Below the pieces are notes generated by a model. That model was not told the origin of the DNA. It did not search any database and saw only the letters and a program-made list of their open reading frames with translations. A DNA stretch of 47,713 bases from Ramlibacter sp. (GTDB taxonomy: Bacteria; Pseudomonadota; Gammaproteobacteria; Burkholderiales; Burkholderiaceae_C). The DNA lies in NCBI GenBank assembly GCA_013815685.1, contig JACDFR010000031.1, positions 1 to 47,713 of the forward strand, in the 5' to 3' direction. Shown piece by piece: positions 8,452 to 16,316 of this stretch. The position numbers and the translations under genes are program-made. The stretch's first letter is position 1. Each line of letters begins with the position of its first letter.

Positions 8452-9942
8452 ATGACCGCCATGACGAGCCAGTCCGCCCGCCAGACCCGCTTGCGCATGG
8501 GCAAGGGATTGCCCGCCGAGCTGGCCGAGACCCTTGCCGCGACATTCGGCCCGCGCTTCACCACCAACAGCGCCGTGTGCCTGCAGCATGGAACCGATGA
8601 GTCGGCCTACGAGCCTGTGCCGCCCGATGCAGTGGTATTTGCCGAGTCCACCGAGGAAGTCGCAAAGGCAGTGGCCGCCTGCCACGCTTGGCGCACGCCG
8701 GTGATCGCCTTCGGCGTGGGCTCCTCCATCGAGGGTCACTTGCTGGCCATTCACGGCGGTGTTTGCATCGACCTGTCGCGCATGAACCGGATCCTGGACG
8801 TGCGGCAGCAGGACCTGACCGCATGCGTGCAGGCGGGCGTGACGCGCGAAGCCCTCAACGCCGAACTTGCGCACACCGGGTTTTTCTTCTCGGTCGACCC
8901 CGGCGCCAACGCCAGCATCGGCGGCATGGTGGCGACGGCGGCGTCCGGGACCACCACCGTGCGCTATGGAACCATGCGCGACAACGTCCTGTCGCTGACC
9001 GTGGTGACCGCCGAGGGCCAGGTCATCCGCACAGCGCGGCGCGCCCGCAAGACATCCGCCGGTTACTGCCTGACCCAGCTGTTCATCGGCTCGGAAGGCA
9101 CGCTCGGGGTCATCACCGAAATCACCGTCAAGCTGCATCCGCAGCCGGAGGCGATCGCTGCCGCGGCGGTGAACTTCCCGGACGTCAAGAGCGCGGTCGA
9201 AACGGTCATCCTTGCGATGCAAATGGGCGTTCCGCTGGCGCGCGCGGAAATGCTTGACGCGCTGACCATCAAAGCCATCAACGCCCACAGCCGCACCAGC
9301 CTGACGGAAGCGCCGACGCTGTTCCTGGAATTCAGCGGCTCGCCGGCGCAAGTTCAGGAGCAAAGCGTGACGCTGCAGGCCCTTGCCGAAGAGCAGGGCG
9401 GCGGCGAGTTCCAGTGGGCCACCCGCCCGGAGGAGCGCAAGAGGCTCTGGACGCCGAGGCACCACGCCTATTTCGCATGCTTGCAGCTACGCCCCGGCTG
9501 CCGCTCGTTCACCACGGATGCCTGCGTGCCGATCTCCAACCTCGCCCAATGCGTGGCTGAAACCGCTGCGGACATCCAGGCGGCGGGCATTCTGGCGCCG
9601 ATCTTCGGCCATGTGGGCGATGGGAATTTCCACTGCCTGTTGCTGGTCGACCCCGGCAACGCAAGCGAAATACGCGCCGCCGAAGAACTGAGCCACAGAC
9701 TCATGCGGCGCGCCATCCATCTGGACGGTACGTGCACGGGCGAACATGGGGTCGGCCTGCACAAGATGTCCTATCTGGAAGAGGAGCACGGTGCGGCCAC
9801 CGTCGAGGTCATGCGCCGCATCAAGCGGGCATTGGATCCGCACAACATCCTCAATCCCGGGAAGGTGGTTCACCTCGACGGTGAGGACTTGGTCAGGCCG
9901 AAGACGACTTCTGGCGCTGCTGTCGGCGAGCGCACCCGGTAA
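8452..9942 (+). CDS. FAD-linked oxidase, D-lactate dehydrogenase (cytochrome)/GlcD-like
   Basis: A 496-residue flavoenzyme of the VAO/PCMH fold. The N-terminal FAD-binding half has the FGVGSSIEGH pyrophosphate loop and DPGANASIGGMVATAASGT; the C-terminal FAD-oxidase_C half has GHVGDGNFH, CTGEHGVG and the closing DPHNILNPGKV. These are the signatures of D-lactate, D-2-hydroxyacid and glycolate dehydrogenases that pass electrons to cytochrome or quinone. ATG 8452 has AGGAG 11 nt upstream. No Fe-S partner (GlcE/GlcF) follows, so a single-subunit Dld-type enzyme is favoured. The linked AEC transporter supports a hydroxyacid or other small carboxylate substrate. Confidence 0.88.
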   Translation: MTAMTSQSARQTRLRMGKGLPAELAETLAATFGPRFTTNSAVCLQHGTDESAYEPVPPDAVVFAESTEEVAKAVAACHAWRTPVIAFGVGSSIEGHLLAIHGGVCIDLSRMNRILDVRQQDLTACVQAGVTREALNAELAHTGFFFSVDPGANASIGGMVATAASGTTTVRYGTMRDNVLSLTVVTAEGQVIRTARRARKTSAGYCLTQLFIGSEGTLGVITEITVKLHPQPEAIAAAAVNFPDVKSAVETVILAMQMGVPLARAEMLDALTIKAINAHSRTSLTEAPTLFLEFSGSPAQVQEQSVTLQALAEEQGGGEFQWATRPEERKRLWTPRHHAYFACLQLRPGCRSFTTDACVPISNLAQCVAETAADIQAAGILAPIFGHVGDGNFHCLLLVDPGNASEIRAAEELSHRLMRRAIHLDGTCTGEHGVGLHKMSYLEEEHGAATVEVMRRIKRALDPHNILNPGKVVHLDGEDLVRPKTTSGAAVGERTR

Positions 9943-10003
9943 TTCACTCGTCGTCAGGACACCGTGAAGCGACGCATTCCCTGCTATCCACACCGGGCCG
10001 CGC

Positions 10004-10939
10004 ATGCTGTTTGACATCCTCGCACCGGTCTTCGGCGCCATTCTGTGCGGCTATGTGCTGGGTCGAAAAAAAATCATCAACCCGGAAGCGTCCGCCGGGA
10101 TGAACAGCTTCGTCTATTTCGTCTCGTTTCCGGCGCTGCTGTTCGTCGTGGTTGCGAAAACGCCACCCGCCGAAATCTTCTACTGGCCCTTTTTCGGGGC
10201 CTGGGTGGGCGGGCTGGTGGTGGTGTACGGCCTCACGGCGGTAATCAGCCTGGTGTTCTTTCGCGACGGACTGGGCAACCTGGGCATGCGCGGGTTGAAC
10301 ACGACCTGTGCCAGCACCGCCTTCATCGGCATCCCCCTGTGCACCGCAGCCTTCGGCAAGGAGGCGGCTTTTCCCGCCGTGCTGGCGACGACGTTGCTGG
10401 CCATCGTCGACCTGAGCGCCTCGATCCTGCTGATCGAGATCGGCCGCAACGCCCAAGCCAAGACCCTCGCCACTCTCGCCAACATCGGCAAGGCGCTGGC
10501 CAAGAACCCGCTCATGATCGGCAGCGCCCTCGGGGTCGCGGTGGCGCTGTCGGGACTGCAGCTGCCGGTGGCGGTTTCGCGCTTCTGCGACATCGTCGGC
10601 GGCGCGGCGATCCCCTGCTCGCTGGTCACGCTCGGCATGTTCTTCGCCAGCAACCCGCTGATCGACAAGATCGCGGAGGTCAACTTGCTGACCGTGCTGA
10701 AACTGGTCGCGCATCCGCTGGCGACATGGCTGCTGATCGTGCTTGTCTTCCCGCTGGACGCGCGCTGGACCGCCATCGCCGTCCTGCTGGCGGCACTGCC
10801 GCCGGCGACGACGGTGTTCGTCATCGCCCAGCGCTACGGCATTCACATGCATCAAACTGCCTCGACGATGCTGGTGTCCACCATCGGGTCCATCGCCAGC
10901 ATCGCTGCTGTGCTGCTGTGGCTCAACCCCATCCGTTGA
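10004..10939 (+). CDS. AEC family transporter
   Basis: A 311-residue, almost entirely hydrophobic protein with about ten membrane helices in two halves, of the auxin efflux carrier/malonate transporter family. Bacterial members move malonate, malate, lactate or other carboxylates. It starts at ATG 10004, 61 bp after the dehydrogenase, and its end lies 11 bp before the oxygenase start, so it is within the same operon. Pairing with a D-2-hydroxyacid dehydrogenase suggests uptake or release of that acid or its product; direction is not determinable here. Confidence 0.88.
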   Translation: MLFDILAPVFGAILCGYVLGRKKIINPEASAGMNSFVYFVSFPALLFVVVAKTPPAEIFYWPFFGAWVGGLVVVYGLTAVISLVFFRDGLGNLGMRGLNTTCASTAFIGIPLCTAAFGKEAAFPAVLATTLLAIVDLSASILLIEIGRNAQAKTLATLANIGKALAKNPLMIGSALGVAVALSGLQLPVAVSRFCDIVGGAAIPCSLVTLGMFFASNPLIDKIAEVNLLTVLKLVAHPLATWLLIVLVFPLDARWTAIAVLLAALPPATTVFVIAQRYGIHMHQTASTMLVSTIGSIASIAAVLLWLNPIR

Positions 10940-10950
10940 AAGCGCAGGCC

Positions 10951-11976
10951 ATGATCCGCCATGACATCCGGCCGCTCGATGGAATGCCGGTCGTCGCCTG
11001 GTCTGCGGCGCAGGGCGCGGACGCCGACCTTGCATCGGTGTGCGCCTGGCTGGGCGAACTCCGCGGCGAACTCGACCGCGCGCTGGCATTGCAGGGCGGC
11101 GTGCTGGTACGCGGGTTCTCCACGCTGCGCGACGCGGCTTCGTTCGAACAGGCACTGCGCGCCATCGGCGCGCAGTTGATGGACTATGTGGGCGGAACGT
11201 CGCCGCGCAAGCAGGTCGCGGGAAAAATCCTGACCGCCACGGAAATATCGGGCAGCTATTCGATCCCGCTGCACCAGGAGATGTCCTATACCGACGACGC
11301 GCCGGCGCGCATCGCGTTCTTCTGCGAAACACCGCCGGCGCAGGGCGGATGTACCACGCTGGGCGACATGCGCGGCATCACGCGCGCGCTCGACGCGGGC
11401 GTGGCCGGCAGGTTCGCCGGTCACGGCGGGCTCCAGCTACGCCGCAATCTGCCGCTGCCGGAAGACGTCGTGCGCCGACCGGGTGTGCCCAAGCCGTGGA
11501 CCGAGGTGTTCGACACCCGCGATCCCGCACAGGCGCAGGCGCAGGCGGCGCAACGCGGCTGGCGCAGCGAATGGCAGGGCGACGGCTCGATGACGTTATG
11601 GCAGGAGATCAGGCCCGCGACCCGGCGGCACCCCGCCACCGGCGACGAGGTCTGGTTCAACCAGGTGCACCTCTTTGCCCCTGCCGCCGCGCTGGCATGG
11701 GCGCGCAAGGATGGGCGCCTGGACATGGCGCAACGTCTGGAGCAGGCGGCCCGGGACAATCCGCTGCAGCTGGATTGCTTCGTGTTCGCCGACGGCACCG
11801 AGATCGCCGGCGAAGACGCGCTGCACCTGTACGACGTGCTCGAGCGGCAGGCCGTGCCCCTGTACTGGCAGCGCGGCGACCTTTTGATCCTGGACAACAT
11901 CCTTACGGCGCATGGACGGCTCAGCTTCAGCGGCGAGCGCCGCGTGCTCGCCGGCTTGATCGCGGGAGTGCACTGA
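10951..11976 (+). CDS. TauD/TfdA-type Fe(II)/2-oxoglutarate-dependent oxygenase with HxE iron site
   Basis: A 341-residue non-haem iron oxygenase. The facial triad is visible as His108-x-Glu110 in PLHQEMSY and distal His321 in DNILTAHGR, with Arg330/331 (GERRVL) placed to bind 2-oxoglutarate. Glu instead of the common Asp is the arrangement of the AsnO/VioC/SyrP-like branch, whose known members hydroxylate amino acids or peptidyl intermediates. It starts at ATG 10951, 11 bp after the transporter, and is followed after 1 bp by the DUF6817 gene. The substrate is unknown. Confidence 0.85.
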   Translation: MIRHDIRPLDGMPVVAWSAAQGADADLASVCAWLGELRGELDRALALQGGVLVRGFSTLRDAASFEQALRAIGAQLMDYVGGTSPRKQVAGKILTATEISGSYSIPLHQEMSYTDDAPARIAFFCETPPAQGGCTTLGDMRGITRALDAGVAGRFAGHGGLQLRRNLPLPEDVVRRPGVPKPWTEVFDTRDPAQAQAQAAQRGWRSEWQGDGSMTLWQEIRPATRRHPATGDEVWFNQVHLFAPAAALAWARKDGRLDMAQRLEQAARDNPLQLDCFVFADGTEIAGEDALHLYDVLERQAVPLYWQRGDLLILDNILTAHGRLSFSGERRVLAGLIAGVH

Positions 11977-11977
11977 G

Positions 11978-13048
11978 ATGCGGGCCGAAGACAACCCCTC
12001 CACGGACCGGCTGGTCGATGCGTTCCTGGAGGACGATCACGCGGCCATCGATCCCGATCTTCCCGACTTCCTGCGGATGATGGGCCAGCGCCGGGCCGGG
12101 CGGTCATGGCACAAGCATGGCTCGTTCAAGGATCACCTCTACGGCACCTACCGCATGCTGACGCTGTGGCGCCAGCCGCGCGAGGTGTGCCTGGCCGGGC
12201 TGCTGCACAGCGTCTACTCCAACGAGTACGTCGATCTCGCGCTGTTCGATCCCGCGGACGGCCGCGCCGTCCTGCGCGAGCGCGTGGGCGAAGGGCTCGA
12301 GGCCATGGTGCACCTGTTCTGCGCGATGCCGCGCAACGAATTCGTCACCGAACTCGCCGCCGCGGCGCGGCCGCCGCTCGACGGCATGGTGCTGCGCGAC
12401 GCACAGGGCAAGGTTTTCGAGTTGAGCCCGTCGCAGGTCGCGGCATTTCTTGTCCTCACGGTGGCCGACCTGGTCGAGCAGTGGTACAGCTGGCAGGAAG
12501 ACACCATGTCCGGCTATCCCGCAACCGGCGACGCACCGGCGGCGGCAAACTGGGCCGCAACGCTGTGGCCTGGGCCATTCCGGCCCGGTTCCAGCGCACT
12601 CTCGCTGGCCTCCAGGCTCGCCGGCCACCTTGCCGCGCTCGATCTGCCGGTGCCGCCCATCTTCGACGGCTGCACCAAGACGCTGGCGCAGGCGGACGAA
12701 GCGGCGGCCAGCGCACTGTACTGGCAGGTGTCGATGCTGGATGTGCCGCGGGTGTCGTCCCGGGTGCCACGCAGCCTGCTGGCCGAAGCCGTGCGGCTCA
12801 ATCCCTGGGTCGCCGAGCCGCACCTGCTGCTGGCCCAGTTCGCGCTGCTGGAGGGCGAGTACGACGCCGCGGCCGCGCATGCACATGAAGGCTTGCGGCT
12901 GCTGCGTTGCTGGGGCGTGCAGTGGGACAAGCGCGTTTCGTGGCAGGGCTGGGTGATCTGGGCGCGGATGCTCGCGCAGAACGCGCGCGAACGTTCATGG
13001 CCGCAGACGCTGCGGCGGCACAACAACCTCGGTCTGATCAAGCCATAG
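11978..13048 (+). CDS. HD-like DUF6817 domain protein with helical repeat C-terminus
   Basis: A 356-residue protein starting one base after the oxygenase stop. Residues 44-86 (WHKHGSFKDHLYGTYRMLTL, then LAGLLHSVYSNEY) have the spacing of an HD-domain metal site: His53, His77 and a later Asp in VADLVEQW. The usual HD dyad reads HS here, as I recall for DUF6817. Residues from about 230 onward are Ala/Leu-rich helices that look like TPR-type repeats (AEPHLLLAQFALLEGEYDAA). Adjacency to an iron oxygenase recalls the PhnY/PhnZ and TmpA/TmpB pairs, where an HD protein is a di-iron oxygenase. Whether this one binds metal or is catalytic is unknown. Confidence 0.7.
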   Translation: MRAEDNPSTDRLVDAFLEDDHAAIDPDLPDFLRMMGQRRAGRSWHKHGSFKDHLYGTYRMLTLWRQPREVCLAGLLHSVYSNEYVDLALFDPADGRAVLRERVGEGLEAMVHLFCAMPRNEFVTELAAAARPPLDGMVLRDAQGKVFELSPSQVAAFLVLTVADLVEQWYSWQEDTMSGYPATGDAPAAANWAATLWPGPFRPGSSALSLASRLAGHLAALDLPVPPIFDGCTKTLAQADEAAASALYWQVSMLDVPRVSSRVPRSLLAEAVRLNPWVAEPHLLLAQFALLEGEYDAAAAHAHEGLRLLRCWGVQWDKRVSWQGWVIWARMLAQNARERSWPQTLRRHNNLGLIKP

Positions 13049-13221
13049 GCATCTGAATTTCGAACGGGAGGCGGTGCTGTCCGGCCACAGTGAGGATTCA
13101 TCCGGCCGGGCCTGGCTGTCGCTATTCGACTCTCGGATCGCCAGGCGCGCCCGATGTTTCATGTAAGCTCGCGGTCAGCAACTGCTTACAACCTGTCCGA
13201 CCACTCCGAGGAGCCGCGTCC

Positions 13222-14340
13222 ATGCACATTGGCGTACCTGCCGAAACCACGGCGGGTGAAACCCGTGTTGCCGTCACCCCCGAGACGGCCAAGAAACTGA
13301 AGGCGCAAGGCCACACATTACGGGTCCAGTCGGGCGCGGGCCTGGCTGCCAGCATCACCGACGAGGCCTACCAGGCCGCGGGCTGCGAGATCACGGACGC
13401 AGCGGGCGCGTTCGGCTGCGAGCTGGTGCTCAAGGTGCGCAATGCATCGGGCAGCGAAGTGGGGATGATGAAGCCGGACACCACACTGGTGGGCATGCTG
13501 AACCCGTTCGACGCCGAGGGTCTGCAGCGGCTGGCGGGCGCACGGCTCACCGGTTTCGCACTGGAAGCGGCGCCGCGTACAACCCGTGCCCAGAGCATGG
13601 ACGTGCTCAGCTCGCAGGCCAACATCGCCGGCTACAAGGCCGTGATGATCGCCGCCAACCTCTACCAGCGCTTTTTCCCGATGCTGATGACGGCGGCGGG
13701 AACCGTCAAGGCTGCGCGCGTCGTGATCCTGGGTGTCGGTGTGGCCGGCCTGCAGGCCATCGCCACCGCCAAGCGGCTGGGCGCGGTGATCGAAGCGTCG
13801 GATGTGCGGCCCAGCGTCAAGGAGCAGGTGGAGTCGCTGGGCGCCAGGTTCATCGATGTGCCTTACGAGACGCAGGAAGAGAGAGAAGCGGCCGAAGGCG
13901 TGGGCGGCTACGCCCGTCCCATGCCGCAAAGCTGGCTGGACCGGCAAAAGGCCGAGGTCGCCAAGCGGGTGGCGCAGGCCGACGTGGTCATCACCACGGC
14001 GCTGATCCCTGGCCGCCCGGCGCCGGTGCTGGTGACCGAAGAGATGGTGCGCTCGATGAAGCCGGGTTCCGTGATCGTCGACCTGGCAGCGCCGCAAGGC
14101 GGCAACTGCCCGTTCACCGAACCGGGCCGCACCGTGGCCAAGCATGGCGTCACGCTGGTCGGCGAAACCAACCTGCCGGCGCTGGTGGCGGCCGATGCCT
14201 CTTCGCTCTATGCGCGCAACGTGCTGGACTTCCTCAAGCTCATCGTCACCAAGGAAGCCACGCTCCACATCGATCCCGGCGACGACATCGTGGCGGCCTG
14301 CCTGGTGACGCAAAACGGCGAAGTCAAGAAAACGAAGTAA
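13222..14340 (+). CDS. pntAA: NAD(P) transhydrogenase subunit alpha part 1 (PntAA)
   Basis: A 372-residue NAD(H)-binding domain I of proton-translocating transhydrogenase. ATG 13222 has GAGGAG at 13208-13213. The alanine-dehydrogenase-like fold is seen in GVPAETTAGETRVAVTPET at the N-terminus and the Rossmann motif GVGVAGLQAIATAKRLGA. The mobile loop and an RQD-like region (LSSQANIAGYKAV, TTRAQSMD) are present. It ends after domain I, so the membrane part is a separate gene as in Rhodospirillum. The enzyme couples proton entry to NADPH formation. The 173-bp gap before it probably carries the operon promoter. Confidence 0.95.
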   Translation: MHIGVPAETTAGETRVAVTPETAKKLKAQGHTLRVQSGAGLAASITDEAYQAAGCEITDAAGAFGCELVLKVRNASGSEVGMMKPDTTLVGMLNPFDAEGLQRLAGARLTGFALEAAPRTTRAQSMDVLSSQANIAGYKAVMIAANLYQRFFPMLMTAAGTVKAARVVILGVGVAGLQAIATAKRLGAVIEASDVRPSVKEQVESLGARFIDVPYETQEEREAAEGVGGYARPMPQSWLDRQKAEVAKRVAQADVVITTALIPGRPAPVLVTEEMVRSMKPGSVIVDLAAPQGGNCPFTEPGRTVAKHGVTLVGETNLPALVAADASSLYARNVLDFLKLIVTKEATLHIDPGDDIVAACLVTQNGEVKKTK

Positions 14341-14346
14341 CTTTGC

Positions 14347-14371
14347 GGGACAGATTCTTTAGCTCTGTCCC
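14347..14371. repeat. REP-like hairpin between pntAA and pntAB
   Basis: An 8-bp perfect inverted repeat, GGGACAGA at 14347-14354 and TCTGTCCC at 14364-14371, with a 9-nt loop. No T tract follows, and the ribosome site of pntAB begins 5 nt later, so it is not a normal terminator. GGGACAG...CTGTCCC hairpins occur as dispersed extragenic palindromes in many proteobacteria. It could limit or protect the mRNA between the two cistrons. Confidence 0.55.
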
Positions 14372-14385
14372 CAATTGGAGAAGAC

Positions 14386-14694
14386 ATGGAAGTCTCACAC
14401 ACCGTCATCAACCTGATCATCTTCGTGCTGGCCATCTACGTGGGCTACCACGTGGTCTGGACCGTCACGCCGGCGCTGCACACGCCGTTGATGGCCGTCA
14501 CCAACGCGATATCGGCGATCGTCATCGTGGGAGCGATGCTGGCGGCCGCGCTGACGGAAACGACCTTGGGCAAGACCATGGGCGTGCTGGCGGTGGCGCT
14601 GGCCGCCGTCAACATCTTCGGCGGCTTCCTGGTTACCCGGCGGATGCTGGAGATGTTCAGGAAGAAAGAGAAAAAGCAAGGAGGCGCCAAATGA
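14386..14694 (+). CDS. pntAB: NAD(P) transhydrogenase subunit alpha part 2 (PntAB)
   Basis: A 102-residue membrane subunit with three hydrophobic helices (VINLIIFVLAIYVGYHVVW, AISAIVIVGAMLAAAL, and one around VLAVALAAVNIFGG) and a Lys-rich C-terminus. It forms part of membrane domain II of transhydrogenase with PntB. TTGGAGAAGAC precedes ATG 14386. Its TGA overlaps the ATG of a 31-codon reading frame as ATGA, which in turn overlaps pntB. Confidence 0.93.
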   Translation: MEVSHTVINLIIFVLAIYVGYHVVWTVTPALHTPLMAVTNAISAIVIVGAMLAAALTETTLGKTMGVLAVALAAVNIFGGFLVTRRMLEMFRKKEKKQGGAK

Positions 14695-14786
14695 GCGCAG
14701 CGCAGCACCGCTTCAAGCAGGCGAAGGCCCGCTCCGGGGGCAGCCCAATACACGCAGTGACAAGCGTGGGGGCGCACGCATCATGA
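14691..14786 (+). CDS. 31-residue reading frame bridging pntAB and pntB, encoded by a repeat element
   Basis: This frame starts at ATG 14691 overlapping the pntAB stop (ATGA) and ends with TGA 14784-14786 overlapping the pntB start (ATGA). The peptide is MSAAQHRFKQAKARSGG followed by SPIHAVTSVGAHAS. It is created by the dispersed repeat at 14694-14774 and may serve only to relay ribosomes from pntAB to pntB. A GGGGG run at 14768-14772 could also act as a weak ribosome site for pntB. Whether the peptide itself has a role is doubtful. Confidence 0.45.
   Translation: MSAAQHRFKQAKARSGGSPIHAVTSVGAHAS
14694..14774 (+). repeat. Dispersed ~80-bp repeat, copy 1
   Basis: This stretch matches the reverse complement of 23081-23158. 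Two blocks are identical and identically spaced: GCGAAGGCCCGC at 14721-14732 and AGTGACAAGCGTGGGGGCG at 14756-14774, 23 nt apart in both copies. The flanking part (AGCGC ... CCGC-x2-CAAG) aligns with small gaps. Both copies lie between genes of a co-oriented run. No target duplication is visible by eye. Confidence 0.75.
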
Positions 14787-16204
14787 GTTTGAACGTCGTG
14801 ACGCTGCTGTACCTGGTGGCTTCGGTCTGCTTCATCCAGGCGCTCAAGGGCCTGTCGCACCCGACAACGTCCATTCGCGGCAACCTCTTCGGGATGGCCG
14901 GCATGGCCATCGCCGCGCTGACCACGGCGGCGCTCATTGTCGAAATTTCCCGTAGCGGGCGCGGCCTGGGCTGGGCGCTGGCCGGCCTGGTCGTGGGCGG
15001 TGGCTATGGGGCCTGGCGCGCCAAGACCGTAGAGATGACCAAGATGCCCGAGCTGGTGGCCTTCTTCCACAGCATGATCGGCCTGGCGGCGGTATTCATC
15101 GCGGTGGCCGCCGTGGCCGAGCCGCATGCGTTCGGCATCGCACCCAAGGGCCAGCCCATCCCCGCCGGCAATCGCCTGGAGCTGTTCCTGGGCGCGGCCA
15201 TCGGCGCCATCACCTTTTCGGGGTCGGTCATCGCTTTCGGCAAGTTGTCGGGCACCTACAAGTTCCGCCTGTTCCAGGGCGCGCCGGTGACCTTTGCCGG
15301 CCAGCACAAGCTGAACCTGGTGCTGGGCCTCGTGACCCTGGGCCTGGGGCTGGTCTTCATGTTCACCGGCAGCTGGACGGCGTTCTTCGCCATGCTGGCG
15401 TTGTCGTTCGTCATGGGCGTGCTCATCATCATCCCTATTGGCGGGGCCGACATGCCGGTGGTGGTGTCCATGCTCAACAGCTATTCGGGCTGGGCGGCGG
15501 CGGGCATCGGCTTCTCGCTGAACAACAGCATGCTCATCATTGCGGGCTCGCTGGTCGGCTCGTCGGGCGCCATCCTTTCCTACATCATGTGCAAGGCGAT
15601 GAACCGGTCGTTCTTCAACGTGATCCTGGGCGGCTTCGGGGGCGAGGGCGTCACCGCCGCGGCCGGGGCCGCCGCGCCGCGCAGCGTCAAGAGCGGCAGC
15701 GCCGACGACGCGGCGTTCGTGCTGTCCAACGCCGAAACCGTGGTGATCGTCCCGGGCTATGGCCTGGCCGTGGCGCGCGCCCAGCACGCCGTCAAGGAGC
15801 TGGCCGAGAAGCTCACGCACAAGGGCATCACGGTGAAGTACGCGATTCACCCGGTGGCCGGCCGGATGCCGGGCCACATGAACGTGCTGCTGGCCGAAGC
15901 CGAAGTGCCGTACGACCAGGTGTTCGAAATGGAGGACATCAACGGCGAATTCGGCCAAGTCGACGTCGCCATCGTCCTGGGCGCCAACGACGTGGTGAAT
16001 CCCGCGGCGCTGCAAAAAGGCAGCGCCATCTATGGCATGCCCATCCTGGAGGCCTACAAGGCCAAGACCGTGATCGTCAACAAGCGGTCGATGGCGGCGG
16101 GCTATGCCGGCCTGGACAACGAGCTCTTCTACATGGACAAGACCATGATGGTTTTCGGCGACGCCAAGAAGGTGGTCGAAGACATGGGCAAAGCGATAGA
16201 GTGA
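14783..16204 (+). CDS. pntB: NAD(P) transhydrogenase subunit beta (PntB)
   Basis: A 473-residue subunit with about nine membrane helices in residues 1-260 (domain II) and a C-terminal NADP(H)-binding domain III. The latter shows the GYGLAVARAQHAV fingerprint and the later HPVAGRMPGHMNVLLAEA and ALQKGSAIYGMPIL blocks typical of PntB. ATG 14783 overlaps the preceding short frame. It works with PntAA and PntAB in the inner membrane to drive NADPH formation from the proton gradient. Confidence 0.96.
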   Translation: MSLNVVTLLYLVASVCFIQALKGLSHPTTSIRGNLFGMAGMAIAALTTAALIVEISRSGRGLGWALAGLVVGGGYGAWRAKTVEMTKMPELVAFFHSMIGLAAVFIAVAAVAEPHAFGIAPKGQPIPAGNRLELFLGAAIGAITFSGSVIAFGKLSGTYKFRLFQGAPVTFAGQHKLNLVLGLVTLGLGLVFMFTGSWTAFFAMLALSFVMGVLIIIPIGGADMPVVVSMLNSYSGWAAAGIGFSLNNSMLIIAGSLVGSSGAILSYIMCKAMNRSFFNVILGGFGGEGVTAAAGAAAPRSVKSGSADDAAFVLSNAETVVIVPGYGLAVARAQHAVKELAEKLTHKGITVKYAIHPVAGRMPGHMNVLLAEAEVPYDQVFEMEDINGEFGQVDVAIVLGANDVVNPAALQKGSAIYGMPILEAYKAKTVIVNKRSMAAGYAGLDNELFYMDKTMMVFGDAKKVVEDMGKAIE

Positions 16205-16316
16205 GAAAACCGGAAGGCAACTCTGGCAAACCCTAGGGAAAACACAATGCCGACCCGCTCAGCTGCACGACACAATCCGCGGGCGTGAGCAACGAATGGA
16301 CATGGAGAAGACAACA

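Noticed and set aside
11978..13048. Calling the oxygenase/HD pair PhnY/PhnZ
   Set aside because: The HD dyad is His-Ser, the oxygenase is of the HxE branch, and no phosphonate transport genes are near.
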